Shown here: piece after piece, positions 10,676-24,000 of the stretch
Position numbering within the stretch: the first letter of the stretch is position 1
Layout of the letters: every line of letters begins with the position of its first letter
Assembly: GCA_002118135.1 (NCBI GenBank)
Contig: BDIU01000004.1
Location: 310,001-374,000, forward strand
DNA length: 64,000 nt
Direction of reading: 5' to 3'
Source of the DNA: Trebouxia sp. TZW2008
Lineage: Eukaryota > Chlorophyta > Trebouxiophyceae > Trebouxiales > Trebouxiaceae
Made by a program: the position numbers and the translations under genes
Notes under the pieces: generated by a model
Seen by the model: the letters and a program-made list of their open reading frames with translations, nothing else
Databases searched by the model: none
What the model was told of the DNA's origin: nothing

Positions 10676-12055
10676 CTGAGTGACACGTCCATACTGATAG
10701 AGTCTGAAATCTGGTCTGAGGTCTTTATCATGCGAATTGCTCGAGCCGGCACGTCAATAGCTGCCGACCAGGCAGACTCTGGTCCATCGCAACAAAGCTG
10801 ATCTGCGCTCCGGTGTCCAGAATTCTTGATCTATGCTTTTCTTGCAGACTTCACTTGAGGCAATGTATTGCTGGCCGTCCCAGCAACGAGTCCCTGGCGG
10901 AGTCGATCCCACGCTGCGGACGTACATGCTAGTTGCGCATGGTCTCGGAGGTCCGAAATCGGTTATGTCGTGGTTCCGGAGCTTTCTCGGATAGTTCGCT
11001 CATAGCCACCGCTGGCAGTTCGACGTGTCCGACGTTGATGCGTGCGGGCAATGCAGTCTTATCCCTGGCAAAGATTGCGAAACGACGGTGAATTGAAAAG
11101 TGACATGCGCATGCTTTGTTTGCGAGATCTTGAATCGGCAGGTAGTGACAGCCTTGGAGAGCCACCGCTGCTCTCAGTCAGAGGACCTTGAAGTCGTTGG
11201 TGGTTGCTCAGAATCTCCTTCGCCCTGGCGCTTCAGCGTCGGCGCCAGCCTTGAGCCCTTCCGAGGTGCCTTGGACCTTCAGCAAGCAAGCTGACATCCT
11301 GCCGCAAGCTGCTAGGTATTGTTGACGTCGATTCTGTCGGCTGGCCACTTTTAGCCCTGTTCATGGTAGCTTTGCGCGCTGTTGCAGCTGCAGACGACAA
11401 AAGTAGCTTGAGCGCACGACGTCACGCAGCCTCTGCTGAACTGAAGCGCTCGTCAGAGGATTCAAGGCGCTTTCGTATGCAAAAGTGCCAGGCTGTCATG
11501 CAAGATTAAAGTGTAGAAGTTGACCATTGTTAACCTGTATGCGGTGAGTTGACATCAGACCAGACTGCCTGCATGCCACGACACTGTCAAAGGATGCATG
11601 CAGGCATCCAAGCAAACATGAATCACCATCTGCTGCTGCAACACTTTGAGCACTGTCACAGTTCTGAGATGGCATTTGTATTGCTTCATCTGTTTCACAG
11701 GTGCAGGGAGCACATGCCCTTTTGCCTTCACAACATGTGACTTGCTGTATCGGATGTGGTGAGTAAGCACTGCTGCATTTTGCATATGAGGGCAGTCTTG
11801 CATGTAGGGATCATCTCCATCTTTATCGAATTCAGCATGTTGCCATGGCAAAGCATGTCAACTGCAATATGTCAAACGCACCACCACCTTGAAACTCATC
11901 ACACAGACTGTTGGGGGTATTGTGTCTCTTACAATGTCCATGAGCGAGCGTAGCATGAGCACAGCAAAAGGCAAGCTGCAGCTGTTGAACAAACTTCCTG
12001 GTGTTGCAGACATTGCAGCAAGGTCTGGAGTAGCATCGCAGCTTGATTGTTGCCT
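10676..12055. other. Intergenic region between divergent genes, little supported
   Basis: The region contains the candidate minus-strand first exon at 11003 and several short ORFs on both strands (for example 11100-11294 plus). None matches a known family. Promoters of the small minus-strand gene and of the RAP gene should lie here. Confidence 0.35.
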
Positions 12056-15000
12056 ATGACACATCCTTACACAGTGCAGAGCCCTTCAGCATCAAGATCT
12101 CAGGCACCAGACCGTTTTGCAGTGATGAGTGACACCAGGCCAGTGGCAAGAACTCTGATGTTTGGCAATCCCCAAACACAACAGCCCACAGCTTATCCTG
12201 TGCCAACAGTAAACCAACAGCAGTATCAACCTGGCCTGGCGTATCAACAGGGTCCATCTGTGATCCAAATCGCAGCTGTTGCACCAGCACAGCTGACTCA
12301 CTATGCTTACATACAGGTGTTCAGCAGATGCACTGACTGTCTGCATACACGCAATCACCACACACACACATGCTTGCTTTCATGTGCAGACATGCAATCA
12401 CCACGCATACATGCTTTCAGGTCCAATGTTGATGCCAAATGCTGCAGTGAGCTCTGTGTATCAAAAGTCGTTGATGCCCTATCTGTGTTCCAGGGTGCAG
12501 CAATCGCGCCAGCATAGCTGATCCACTACGTGTGCAAACCGGCGTAAAGCAGTTGCATTGATTGCCTGGAGGCATGCAATCATGATTGCTTGTTGCATCT
12601 ATGTCAGTGTCATTGTCTGTAGGCATGCAATCATCACACGCTTTGAGTCCTGATCTGATGCCAAATGCTGAATGTGAGCTCTGTGCATGGAGGGATTGTT
12701 GATGTTGTCCTACACTGAAAAGAACATATCAGCATGGAGGGCCTGTTGATGTTGTGCTGCACTGAACACAACATATCAGCACGTCGTTGGGCATTAGAAG
12801 TTTGTCATTGAGTCTTTGAGGATGTCCTCAAGAGTAGCTTGACTATGATGTGAATGCAGGTCCCAATTGTTCAGCAAATGCCAATTATGACCTCAACAGT
12901 TGCGCCAGGCTCTACCCACTTCTACCCCCCTGCCCACCCAACCCCAGCACAGCCCTACCCTGCTGCCCAGCAGCTGCCGACTGGGCCAAGCCCAAGATCC
13001 CCTATGGGTCTGCACCAAGACACACACCCTGCCGCTCAGCAGATTCAGGCAAGCAGTCATTGGCATCAGTTCACTTGCTTATTTACAGATTGTATGGGTG
13101 TGCATCAAGGCCTGCATGTTGCATCTCGGCGGTTTCAGGCAAGCAGTCAGTGGCATCAATTCACTTGCTCATATACAGATTGCATGGGTCTGCATCAAGC
13201 CCCACACCCTGAGACTCAGCAGATTCAGGCAAGCAGTCGTTGTCATAGTCTTGCCTTGTCCCTTCTCAGATGATACGCAGCAAACATCACGATGCTTGTG
13301 TTGTTGCTGCTGTTGGGCGCCACCTCCAACTTCAGATCTATAGGGTATAAACAGTATACTGAAGGCAATTCATTGCTCTGTAAGCAACAAGCTGGGTCAC
13401 AGAACCTTACAAGAATGCATGCACATGCTGGTGACAGCAAGATCATGCAGGCAGCGTCACCCACCGCATCAAGGCCAAACCCCCAGACGATTGGTCCTGG
13501 GAGCCCTGGCCCCCAACAACCCCTTGGGACCCCCCCAAGCCGCCCCAGAACTAACCACTCTGGCAGAGCATCTGCCATTGGTGTTGCGTTCAACCCTGGC
13601 AGAGGCTCACCGAACCCTGGCAGAGGCTCAGGTGCACTCAATCCTGACAGAGGCTCAGGTGCATTGAACCCTGGCAGAGGCTCACCAAACCCTGGCAGAG
13701 GTGCAGTGTACTTTGGTAGAGGCTCAGGTGCACCAAAGCCTGGCAGAGGCGCAAGCGCACCAGACCCTGGCAGAGGCTCAGGTGCAGCAAACCCTGGCAG
13801 AGGCTCACCAAATTCTGGCAGAGGTGCAGTCCACCCTGGCAGAGGATCACCAGGCCCTGGCAGAGGTGCAATTGACCCTGGCGGAGATGCAATAAACTCC
13901 GGCAGAGGCGCAGGGGGACCAGACCCTGGCAGAGGCTCACCAAATTCTGGCAGAGGTGCAGTAAACCCTGGCAGAGGTGTAGTGAACCCTGGCAGAGGCT
14001 CACGTGCCCCTGCAGGGCATTCCAGCGACGGCCCTGCCCATGTGAGCATACAGTTGAACCAGAGGATAACAATCTCAACAACAGTCAACGTAAGCACAAA
14101 CACACCTTGGCTACATCTCATCTTGATCATGAGGGCAACACATCAATCAGTGTTTAGATGCATCATCTGCGTGTGAGGACAGCAAAAGCTGTTCTCATCT
14201 GCACATGCATCAATCACATATTGCAACAGAAACACTGTCTCGGTGGCGCATGCACACTCTAGTGAGCTACATTGCTGGGCACATGCTCCAACCAAGCTGT
14301 TATGCTGCATCAGAAAAATGTGCATGACATGTTGCAGCTTCCTGCTCACTTTGCTTGTAGTGAAGTAACAGCCAAGCTGCTGTGCAGATGTAAGCACTGC
14401 TGCATGAGATGCGCATCGTGTCTGATTTGACCAAATTTGCAGAACATCAATTGCCTATGAGCAGCCACTATCCAGCACAGCCAGCCGTGTGAGATCAAAC
14501 GCCTTGTACACCATCAATGTCAGCAAGTGTTGCTTCAGGGTGCAAAGCGTCAGCTTCTGCAATGCTCATTACAGTGTTAATGGCAGTCGCCGTTTCAGGA
14601 TGCCCACGACAAGACCAAATGGAACATGATGCTTGTCTTGCTTCCAGGAGGTTTTGGACCTAGTGGGCTCGTCAGCACCACATTTTGACCCTGTCTGCAT
14701 GGCAACAGCCTTACACAAGATGGCATCACTGAATGCAAACCCCCAACAGTACAGATCCCTGGCCAATAGACCAGAGCTGACACAGCTCAAGCAGATGATC
14801 TGTAAGTACCCTGCATCACAAATTGCCATTCTCTGCATGAACTGCAGCTTTTGCCACCGTCGCCTCCTAGCACAGGATGGCATTACTGAATGCTAATCCC
14901 CAACAGTGCAGATCCCTGGCCAACAGACCAGAGCTGACTCAGCTGAAGTAGATGATCTGTGAATTCTCTGCATCACACAATGCCATGCCCTGCATGAAGC

Positions 15001-18000
15001 GCAGCATCTGCCATGGCAGCATTTTTGAACAAGATAGCATCACTGGATGCTGACCACCAACAGTACAGATCTCAGGCCAACAGACCAGAGCTGATGCAGC
15101 TCAAGCAGATAATCTGTGAGTATTCTACAAGCCAAAATGCCATTGTTGACATATGCAGCACCTTGGTTTCGGCGCTCAGTCGCAGACATTGCCACAGCAG
15201 GGAAATCTGAGAGTCGACTCCAAAGATGCCATGCCTATGTGTACACAAAGTCCATCATCTGTCACCTGCAGTGGTTACACAGCTCACAGTCCTTATTAGC
15301 CAAGACTGCATTATGATTTGAGTCATCTTTTCTTGACTGAAATACAGGCTGGCTACTTTGCAAAGCTTTGCAGAGGGCCTCTTCGGGTTGTTTGCGCTAA
15401 TGATAGCATTGTCTTCCTGCTAGGATAGCCTGCCAACGCAAAAGTCATAGGACAGCTCTGTCGGCAGACTCCAACTATCAGGCAGCATGCTGCATACTTG
15501 TGGCAGCTGGGTTGCTTCCATGCGGACACACTTGGCACCAACATGCACTGACTGCCGCAGCACTGTGTCGTGCTGTGAAGTGTATCACATTGTAGAGACG
15601 CATGTGTGTTCCAGTCTCAAGAGTTAGCAGCAAGACTGCACCAGCACTCCATTTCACAGTCACTGCTCTATATTGCAGACTTCAACGTTGAAAAGTTCAC
15701 TGCGCGCAACATTGCAAACACGGTGTGGGCGCTGGCAAAGATGATGCACAACCCAGGAGAAGCATTCCTCAACAGCATGGGTGTCGAGGCTAGCAAGAAG
15801 ATTCTTATGTTCAATGCCCAGAACCATGCCAACACCATCTGGGGATTTGCCACTCTAGGTCAGTCCTACCTTCATCCATTCATCAACGAATGCTTCATAT
15901 GTGGTTGTGTGACACTGCTAGGCGCATACTGAAGCTATGAACAGCGTTCAACACTGAAGCTGAGCTGCTGCATGCGCTGCAAATGCACTTGTGCTTTTCA
16001 GGACATATGTGCAGGAGCTGCAACAACTGCTCATAATAGGCAGAAATAGCAAGCAAATGACAACATGGTATGCTTCAGGACACAACCCTGGCACTAAAGT
16101 GCTTCATATCATGGCCAGAGATGCTGAAAGCAAAGTCAAGAAGTTCACAGCCCAGAACATCAGCAACACTGTACTAGCGTATGCCAAGCTGGAACATCAT
16201 CCTGGACACCTCATGGAGGTCATGGCTACTGAGGCTTTGCAGAAGCTGGACAGCTTCAACTCTCAAGTGAGTTTCTTCAGCTCACCTACATATGTCCACT
16301 TTGACAAGAATGTTATTAGCACGTTAGAGTGTTAAAATATTATCAACACATTTCGTGCAGTGCCAATGGCGCAAGTCAACAACATTGTGGGATGCGAGGT
16401 ACACGCTCGTGTGCTGTGTGCCACCAAGAGACTGCAACTGCCATCTCCACAGCTGTCTATTGCGTAATATATTATGCACCAAATACTCTTTCTGCATCAG
16501 CACTCGGGGTTGTAGCTCAAATGGTAGAGCGCTCGCTTAGCATGCGAGAGGTACGGAGATCGATGCTCCGCAACTCCAAACTTCATTTTTCTCCTGTTGC
16601 CGATTCCCCTTTTTTTCGGTTTCTTTCGCCCACCGGAGTGTGCCTTTTGCCGTTGTCTTGCCTGTTTCTCCTTTTGCTTTTCATTCTTTTCATTTTGCCC
16701 GTTGAAAATTGCCTTTTTGTGTATTCAGCAGAAATCCCATTTGCTGTACATTGTTTCTTCATTGGATGTAGGGGACTTGTGGATGGCACCCTGGAAGTTT
16801 TCTCATGCTGGTCTGCATTGCCTAGCTTTTGATGTCTAACGAAATGCTTTTGACTCCTGCATTGATCCTTGCAGCACCAGGTCAGGCACCTGTCTTTCCT
16901 TACTAGCCCAAGATCTTGGCAAGACCCTGAGCTGCCAACCTGCAGCTGCTGCCAAAGGTTGCAATTGCCTTAAGCAGACAACAAGCTGCATCAATACCTT
17001 GTTTATGGTGAACATACACTCATTGGCAATATGAAAGACATCTGTCTTATGCAGGCGCTGAGCAACACAGTGTGGGGCTACAGCAAGCTTGAAATGCAGC
17101 ATGAACCGCTGTTGGATGCAGTGGCTGCCATAGCCCACAAGAAGCTGCACCTTTTCAATGGTCAAAACATTGCCAATACAGTAGGCCACCATTTCTTCCG
17201 CAAACAGTATCTTCTCTGCTGTCGCCAACCCCTCTGCTAGCTCCTTGTTTGTTACATGACATAGTGTGCAAAACATTGCTCATACAGTAAGACACACGCT
17301 CACTTGCACCCACCATCTTCAGTTTTCTTCTGCCTTCCACACACAAGAAGCTGCACCTCGTCAATGCTCAAAACATTGCTAGTACAGCAAGACACTCTTC
17401 TACCTGCATCCATTTGCACCTTGTGCCTGCTGTCTTCAACCCCTCTGCAAGCTCTCATGTTTTCACAGGATAGTTTGAGCTGTTCTGCATCTACACTGTA
17501 CAAATGATGCGCATAACATGGTCAGTGGCTGCAGTATGGCGCACTGCACAACAGGAAGAAGACGGTGTTGCGGCTTTTGCTTTGTGTACTGATACAAGCA
17601 CTTCAGGCGCACCATGCAAAGCTTGGTAAACAGCACAGTTCAGCTTTGCTTTGCTGCGTGTGTGTGGGGGGGGACAAGTATGGCTTATTCAAATCTGCTC
17701 AAGTTGCTGTCACTGAAGAGCACGCACAATGCAATGACGGAACCTTTCAGCTTTGCTAAGCTGTTGTGATGTGGTTGCACACGGATGTCCCCTTTGCACT
17801 TCTGCCAAGCTGCTGTGATGTATCGGGGGTTCGAATCCTCCCTCACCCGTTGTTTTTTATGTTTTGTTTTTTCTCAAAAACCCTGCTTTTGTGGACTATC
17901 AAAGGGTGATTGTTTTTCCTTTCTCTTTCAGAGAAAGAGGACACAGGTGCGGTTGTATGCCACCCTGTGCTATGCCTGTCCTGTGGACACACACAGAACA

Positions 18001-21000
18001 GACACTTGGATGTTGATCATTGAGGAGCCTTTTACCTTTGCTAAGCTGCTGTGATGTGTGTGCATACAGGTCTGGGCAGATGCCAACCTTGGATATGACC
18101 CCAGTGCCTTGTTGGACACAGAATACACAGTTGGACCCTGTAGCTTTGCTTCAGTTGTTGTGATGTGTTTGCACGCAGGTGTGGGCATATGCTAACCTAG
18201 GTTATGACCCCGGTGCTTTGCTGGACACTGTAGCTCAGTGCAGTCAGGACCGCATGAGGGAGTTTAGCCCACAGAACATCTCAAACATCCTCTGGGCTTA
18301 TGCCAAACTAGGTAGGCACTTCAGTTGAGTAGTGATGATGACGACAGCGACGGTGCTGATGAATGGTCTGGCATGACAATCACACAGTCTTGAACAGATT
18401 TGGTGATGAGCAGATTGGCCTGCAACACCTGACAAGAGCTTTACAGCAGATGGGCAGAAGTGGCGCCCTCTGCATTTCACTGACTGCATGCGAATGTGCA
18501 TCACATGCTGTGCAGGCACTTCTCTGTGTACATGTTTGCCATATCAAGTTCAGATGCCCTTGCTGTCAGCGTCACTGATATGACTTGTGCCAGCAGAACT
18601 AGCTGTCGTTCCCAGTGACTGTGAAGGGCCTGGACCAAACAAACCCAACACTCAAGCTGGTATGTTTTGCGCTTAGAATTGGCTTTTGCCAGTGTGCAGG
18701 CAAGCTGCATGAGGGGCTGATGGACGCAGCAGCAAGGCACAACAACAGCCCCTTGATGGCAACCTTGCAGTCCCAAAGTGTGGCCAACTTGATTTGGCCC
18801 ACAATCAATCAGTGCTTGTGCTGGCATGTGTCACAGTTTTAATCAGTGTTGATGCTGTGCAGGCAAGCTACATGAGGGGTTGTTGGACGCAGCAGCAAGG
18901 CACAACACCGGTCCTCTGATGGCAGCCTTTCAACCCCAAAGTGTGGCCAACTTGGTTTGGGCTTATGCTACCTTGGCTCACAAGCCGCCTGACGACTTCC
19001 TGGAGTTGCTGTGTGCCCATGCTCAACAGCAACTTTACCTGTACTCGCCCCAGAACATCAGCAACACTGTTTGGGCTCTTGCCACCTTGAAGCACCACCA
19101 TCAGGTACGTGCAGCTCATGCATGCCGTGGTTTTGTCTGTCTCAGCAGGTTCTCAGCTCGCCAACAATGCAGCTTGACTTCAGCAGCATTAGCAACACTG
19201 TTTGGGCTCTTGCCACAGTGAAGCACCTCCATCTGTTGAGCAATCTGCACTTGGTATACGTGTCTCAGAGTTACGGCGTGGGCATGCTCGACAGCAGCTG
19301 CACTTGAACTCACCCCAGAACATCAGCAACACTGTGTTGCCTTTGTAATGCTCAAGCACATTCATCTGGTATGCGCAGCTCATGCTTGCTGTGTGGTGAG
19401 CTGTCTCAGCATAAATTTAGCTTGTCATAAAGGGACCTGTACTTGCCCAAGAACATCAGCAACAGTATTTGGGCCGTTGCGACATTGAAGCACCGTCACC
19501 AGGCATGTGCAGTCAATCGATCTGCACTCAGCACACATATGTTGCAGTTGCTGTATGGCCATGTTGAGCAGGAGCTGCACTTGTACTTGCCCCAGAACAT
19601 CAGCAAGACTTTATGTGCCTTTGCCACACCGAAGCACCTTCATCAGGTATGTGCAGTCAATCAGCCCTCTGAAGTTGCTGTGATTATGGTCACAGGCAGT
19701 TGCATCTATACTCGCCCCAGACCGTGAGCAACACTGTTTGGGTCCCCTGCATTGAGCAGCCATCACTTGGCCAGCAGCCCTAGGCAGTCAATCAAGTCAA
19801 TGTTGAAATGGATGAATACTTGACTGCCTTTGGTGCTATGTGCTCCAGGGTCTGGTACTTGCAGTGGAGATTGAGGTGGCTAACAGACTGAGCAGGCCGG
19901 AAGAAGCAGCCAAGTTCAGCAGGCAACATTTGGCCAACACCTTATGGGCTTTGGCCACTCTAGAGGTGGTTCCTTCCGAACGCCTGCTTAAGGCTGTGGC
20001 TCAAGCCATGAGGGAGAGAGCCAGTGACTGTAACTCCCAAGAGATCAGCAACACTGTCTGGGCCTATGCTAAATTGAGTAAGTTGCATTGTTGTCATAAT
20101 GGAGTGTCACTAGCAGTGAGATTGTCCCTAGCAAGTGCTTGCTGAAGACTGTTGCTCAAGCCTTGAGGGGGATGAGGGAGAGAGCCAGTGACTGCAACTC
20201 TCAGGAGATCAGCGATACCGTCTGGGCTTTTGCCAAGCTAAGTAAGTTGAACTGCTGCAAGATCGATTGCGTGATTTCACCAACAAAGGGGTCAGAACCA
20301 CTGAAGACGCTTGCTGAAGGCTGTGGCTTGAGCCATGAAGGAGAGCCTAGTGACTGCAGCTCTCAGGAGAGCAACATTGTCTGGGCTTTTGCTAAATCAA
20401 GAAAGTTTGTACTGCTCTTGAGAGTGCAGCAAATGGTATGACTCAGGCAGGTGCATTATTGCAATGGTATCGACAAACAGCTGCTCAACAACTACAATCA
20501 ATCTGCATAGATGTCACTTGTTTGTGTCAAAAAGCTTTGCAGACACAAATCAAAAGGCTCTAATGATGGAGACTTGATCAGACAAACTTCAAGGAACCCC
20601 CTTTTATACAAAGTTCAGAGAGAATCTGCACACACAAAGAATTGTCTTTGCTCAACATGCTTGAGAGCTGTCAGGCACCAATAGCACCTGCAAGTATTTT
20701 GGACATAAACTGTCGGGCCCAGTACAACTGCAAGCCTTAACACAGCTATGCTTTGCTTCAGGCGTTGCAGCAGGTTATCACAATGACGCCTTGATGGACA
20801 GATTTGCTGAAGAGGGGCGGAGCCGCATCCAAGAATTCAGCCAGCAGAATCTAGCCAATATGGCTTATGCGTACGGCAAGGCCAAACATGATGCTCCTGT
20901 GCTGATGGACAGCATTGGCAGAAGAGCTATTGCCATTGCCAGGGTAGGCACAGCAAAATCTGACTTGGGTTTTTCCTGTATTGTGCACAAATGTACTCAT

Positions 21001-24000
21001 TGTATACTGTGCAGCAAGCTTGATCGAAATATGGTTGGCTAGCTTGACGACACAAATAGGCGTGTAATGATGATCACTGAGATACAAGGTCCTAAGCTTG
21101 ACACGCTCTGCCGTTGTGCCATATCTATATCGCCAACCTCAGCCATTGCTGATTGTATTTGTCCAAGCTGAAATGTTGCCTTACCAGGCTATTACTTTCT
21201 GCACATACAGTCTAACAGCACATATACCCAATGACATATCTGTTACATGTGTCGTGTCTGCTTTGTTTGCTTCTGTCCATCACAGTCGGTGATGGTGAGC
21301 AGGCAAATTGCTTCTGAGCAATGCGACATGGCTGCATTGACACCAGTGACACATGCATTCAGACCTGTTGCCTAAGTGTTTTTTGTTGTTCAAAGATTGT
21401 CCCTACAGCATATCACCAAAATCTTGTCAACGTTTGCCCCCTCTCGGCAGGATGTGCCTGGCGTGCTGCCAGCATTCAGAAAACTGCCACAGCTGAAGTA
21501 CTGCTTGATTAGGCTGTTGCCTTATGCAGGAGTTGTCGCTGCAGCACATCACCAACATTCTGTGGACATTTGCCTCCTTCCAGCATGATGTGCCTGGCCT
21601 ACTGCCAGCCTTGACAGAGCAGACTCTGCAGCGCACTTACCTGGAACAATTCAACGCACAGCAGCTGTCCAACATTCTGTGGGCTCTCAGCATTCTGCAG
21701 GTAGATCCTGAGATGTGTGAGTGACCATCTTGTGACTTTTGCATATTCGGCATTATGAGCCTGGCCTGCTGCCAGCCTTGACAGGGCAGACTCTGCAGCG
21801 CACTTACCTGGAACAGTTCAATGCACAGCAGCTGTCCATCATTCTGTGGGCTCTTAGCATCCTGAAGGTAAAGCGTCAAACCCTCCTGGAATAACCACTG
21901 CATCTCTATCGTTGAAGCTATGTTCTCTCTGCATCCTGAAGATAAGTTCTCAAACCAATGCACCAGTTTACCTGGAACAGTTTCATGCACAGACTAAACT
22001 TTTTAAAGCCTTAGCCGTCAAATCTGGAATTGGCTTGCTAATCATAAACCCACAAACTGCAGACGACAAAGTGAGATCTCCAGTGTCCTTTGCATCTGGT
22101 AAGGGAAGCGTTCTTGCCCCAAGCTCTGTCTGAACAATGGTCATCATATGTTTGTGAAAACCTGTTATGCACAAAGCATGTTATCTCTTGAGCAATGCCA
22201 GTGTGCTCGTGGCAGTCATGCCTGTTGGGCATAAGCTGCAAAACGTGCTGCACAATGCACTCTCCAATGCGTCAGTGCAATGCTAAACTCAGCAGTTGCG
22301 TCTGGTGTTCATGCCTGTGTTAGGATTTTGAGCAATGCTAAATATGTCAGCATGCCACAAAAGCTGCCCTTTAATGCCTGTCACACCATGGCTACTGAGT
22401 ACCATACACAGCATTTTACAACCTGAAAGGTGAGATGCTTTTGGCATTGATGAAGCTGACATGCTGCCAGAAGTCATCACCTTTGCAGCTCAGTTGCTAC
22501 AAATGTGTCAGCGGGGCACCTGAATTGAACTCAAAGGCTAGCAGACATTGTGTATGCTTGCAGCATTGCAGCAGTGACCTTGTGGCAGCGCTTGATGCTT
22601 CAGTTCAGTTGCGTGTGACTGCCATCACATGACTTGCCTGAAGAGCCCTGCTGTAGCTGTTCAAAACGACTTTGTCCACATTACAGGCTGACAAACAGTG
22701 TATGTGCTTGCAGCATTGCAGCGGGGAGTTGTGGCAGTGCTTGTTGCATGAATTCACTGGCGTGTGACTGCCGTTGCATGACTTGCCTGAAGAGGCCCTG
22801 TTGCAGCTGCTCAAAATACTTTGTCGACACCAAAGGCTGACAAACAGCGTGTGTGCCTGCAGCATTGCAGCGGTGAGTTGTGGCAGTGCTTGATGCATCA
22901 ATTCACTGGCGTGTGACTGCCGTCACATGACTTGCCTGAAGAGGCCCTGTTGCAGCTGCTCAAAATACGTTGTCAACACCAAAGGCTGACAAACAGCGTG
23001 TGTGCCTGCAGCATTGCAGCGGGGAGTTGTGGCAGTGCTTGATGCACCAATTCACTGGCGTGTGCAGTTGCCGTCACATGACTTGCCTAAAGAGGCCTGG
23101 CTGCAGCTGTTCAAAATGACTTTATTGACACCAAACGCTGACAAACAGTGTATGTGCCTGCAGCACTGCAGCGGTGAGTTGTGGCAGCGCTTGATGCACC
23201 AGTTCACTGGCGTGGGTGTGCCACCACAGGATCTGCCTGAAGAAGCCCTCACCCAGATCTATCAGGCAAGCATACGCATGCAACAAGTACTCTGCAAAAC
23301 TTGGACAAGCTTTGGAAATTGTTTCAGCTCAGAAGGTGTGCAGACATTGTGTATGCTCCAAAGACTGTGTGTGTGTGTGTGTGTGGATTATCAGGCAAGC
23401 ATGCAACAATTGCCACACCTGCCTTGATCTCAGAACCTGTGTATGCGTGTATGTGAAAATAGGTGTCTTGTCATGCAAGCATATGCATGTATGCACTGCC
23501 TGCTGCGCTTTTGCTAGACACTGTGATGGCTACAGGCAGCAGACTCACGTACTCTTTGGTTTGATGATTGATACTCTGTATCTAATGCATGACATCTGAT
23601 TTGTTGCTGAAATTATGAATTACGATTTGCACTGCATTTCAGTGATCTATACTCTCAGATGCTTGCATGTTGCGCAGTACATGTTGCATATTGCGTGTTA
23701 CATATAGTGATCCCCTGGTTGCAGGCGTATCTGCTGATGAAGACTGACCAGCCTGGAGTGGAATTGCCGATGATGCCAGGGCTGTTGGAAACAGCCCACG
23801 CAACGTGGATCAAATCCTGCCAGAACACCAGGGTGTCTGGCTTGCACAAGGGAGTGTCTAGAGTTCTCAACAAGATGGGGATGACTCACGACATCGAGCA
23901 TGTGACTGAGGACCAGCTTTTCTCAGTTGACATTGCCCTGACAGGTGTACGCTGCATGCATTCAGTGGGCATGCAGTTAAGCATGCATCTGAGCTTTTGC

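Noticed and set aside
13243..14130. 295-codon minus-strand ORF rich in PLPGF/EPLPGS repeats
   Set aside because: It is the antisense shadow of the PGRGS repeat exon; the plus frame joins neighbouring exons in phase.
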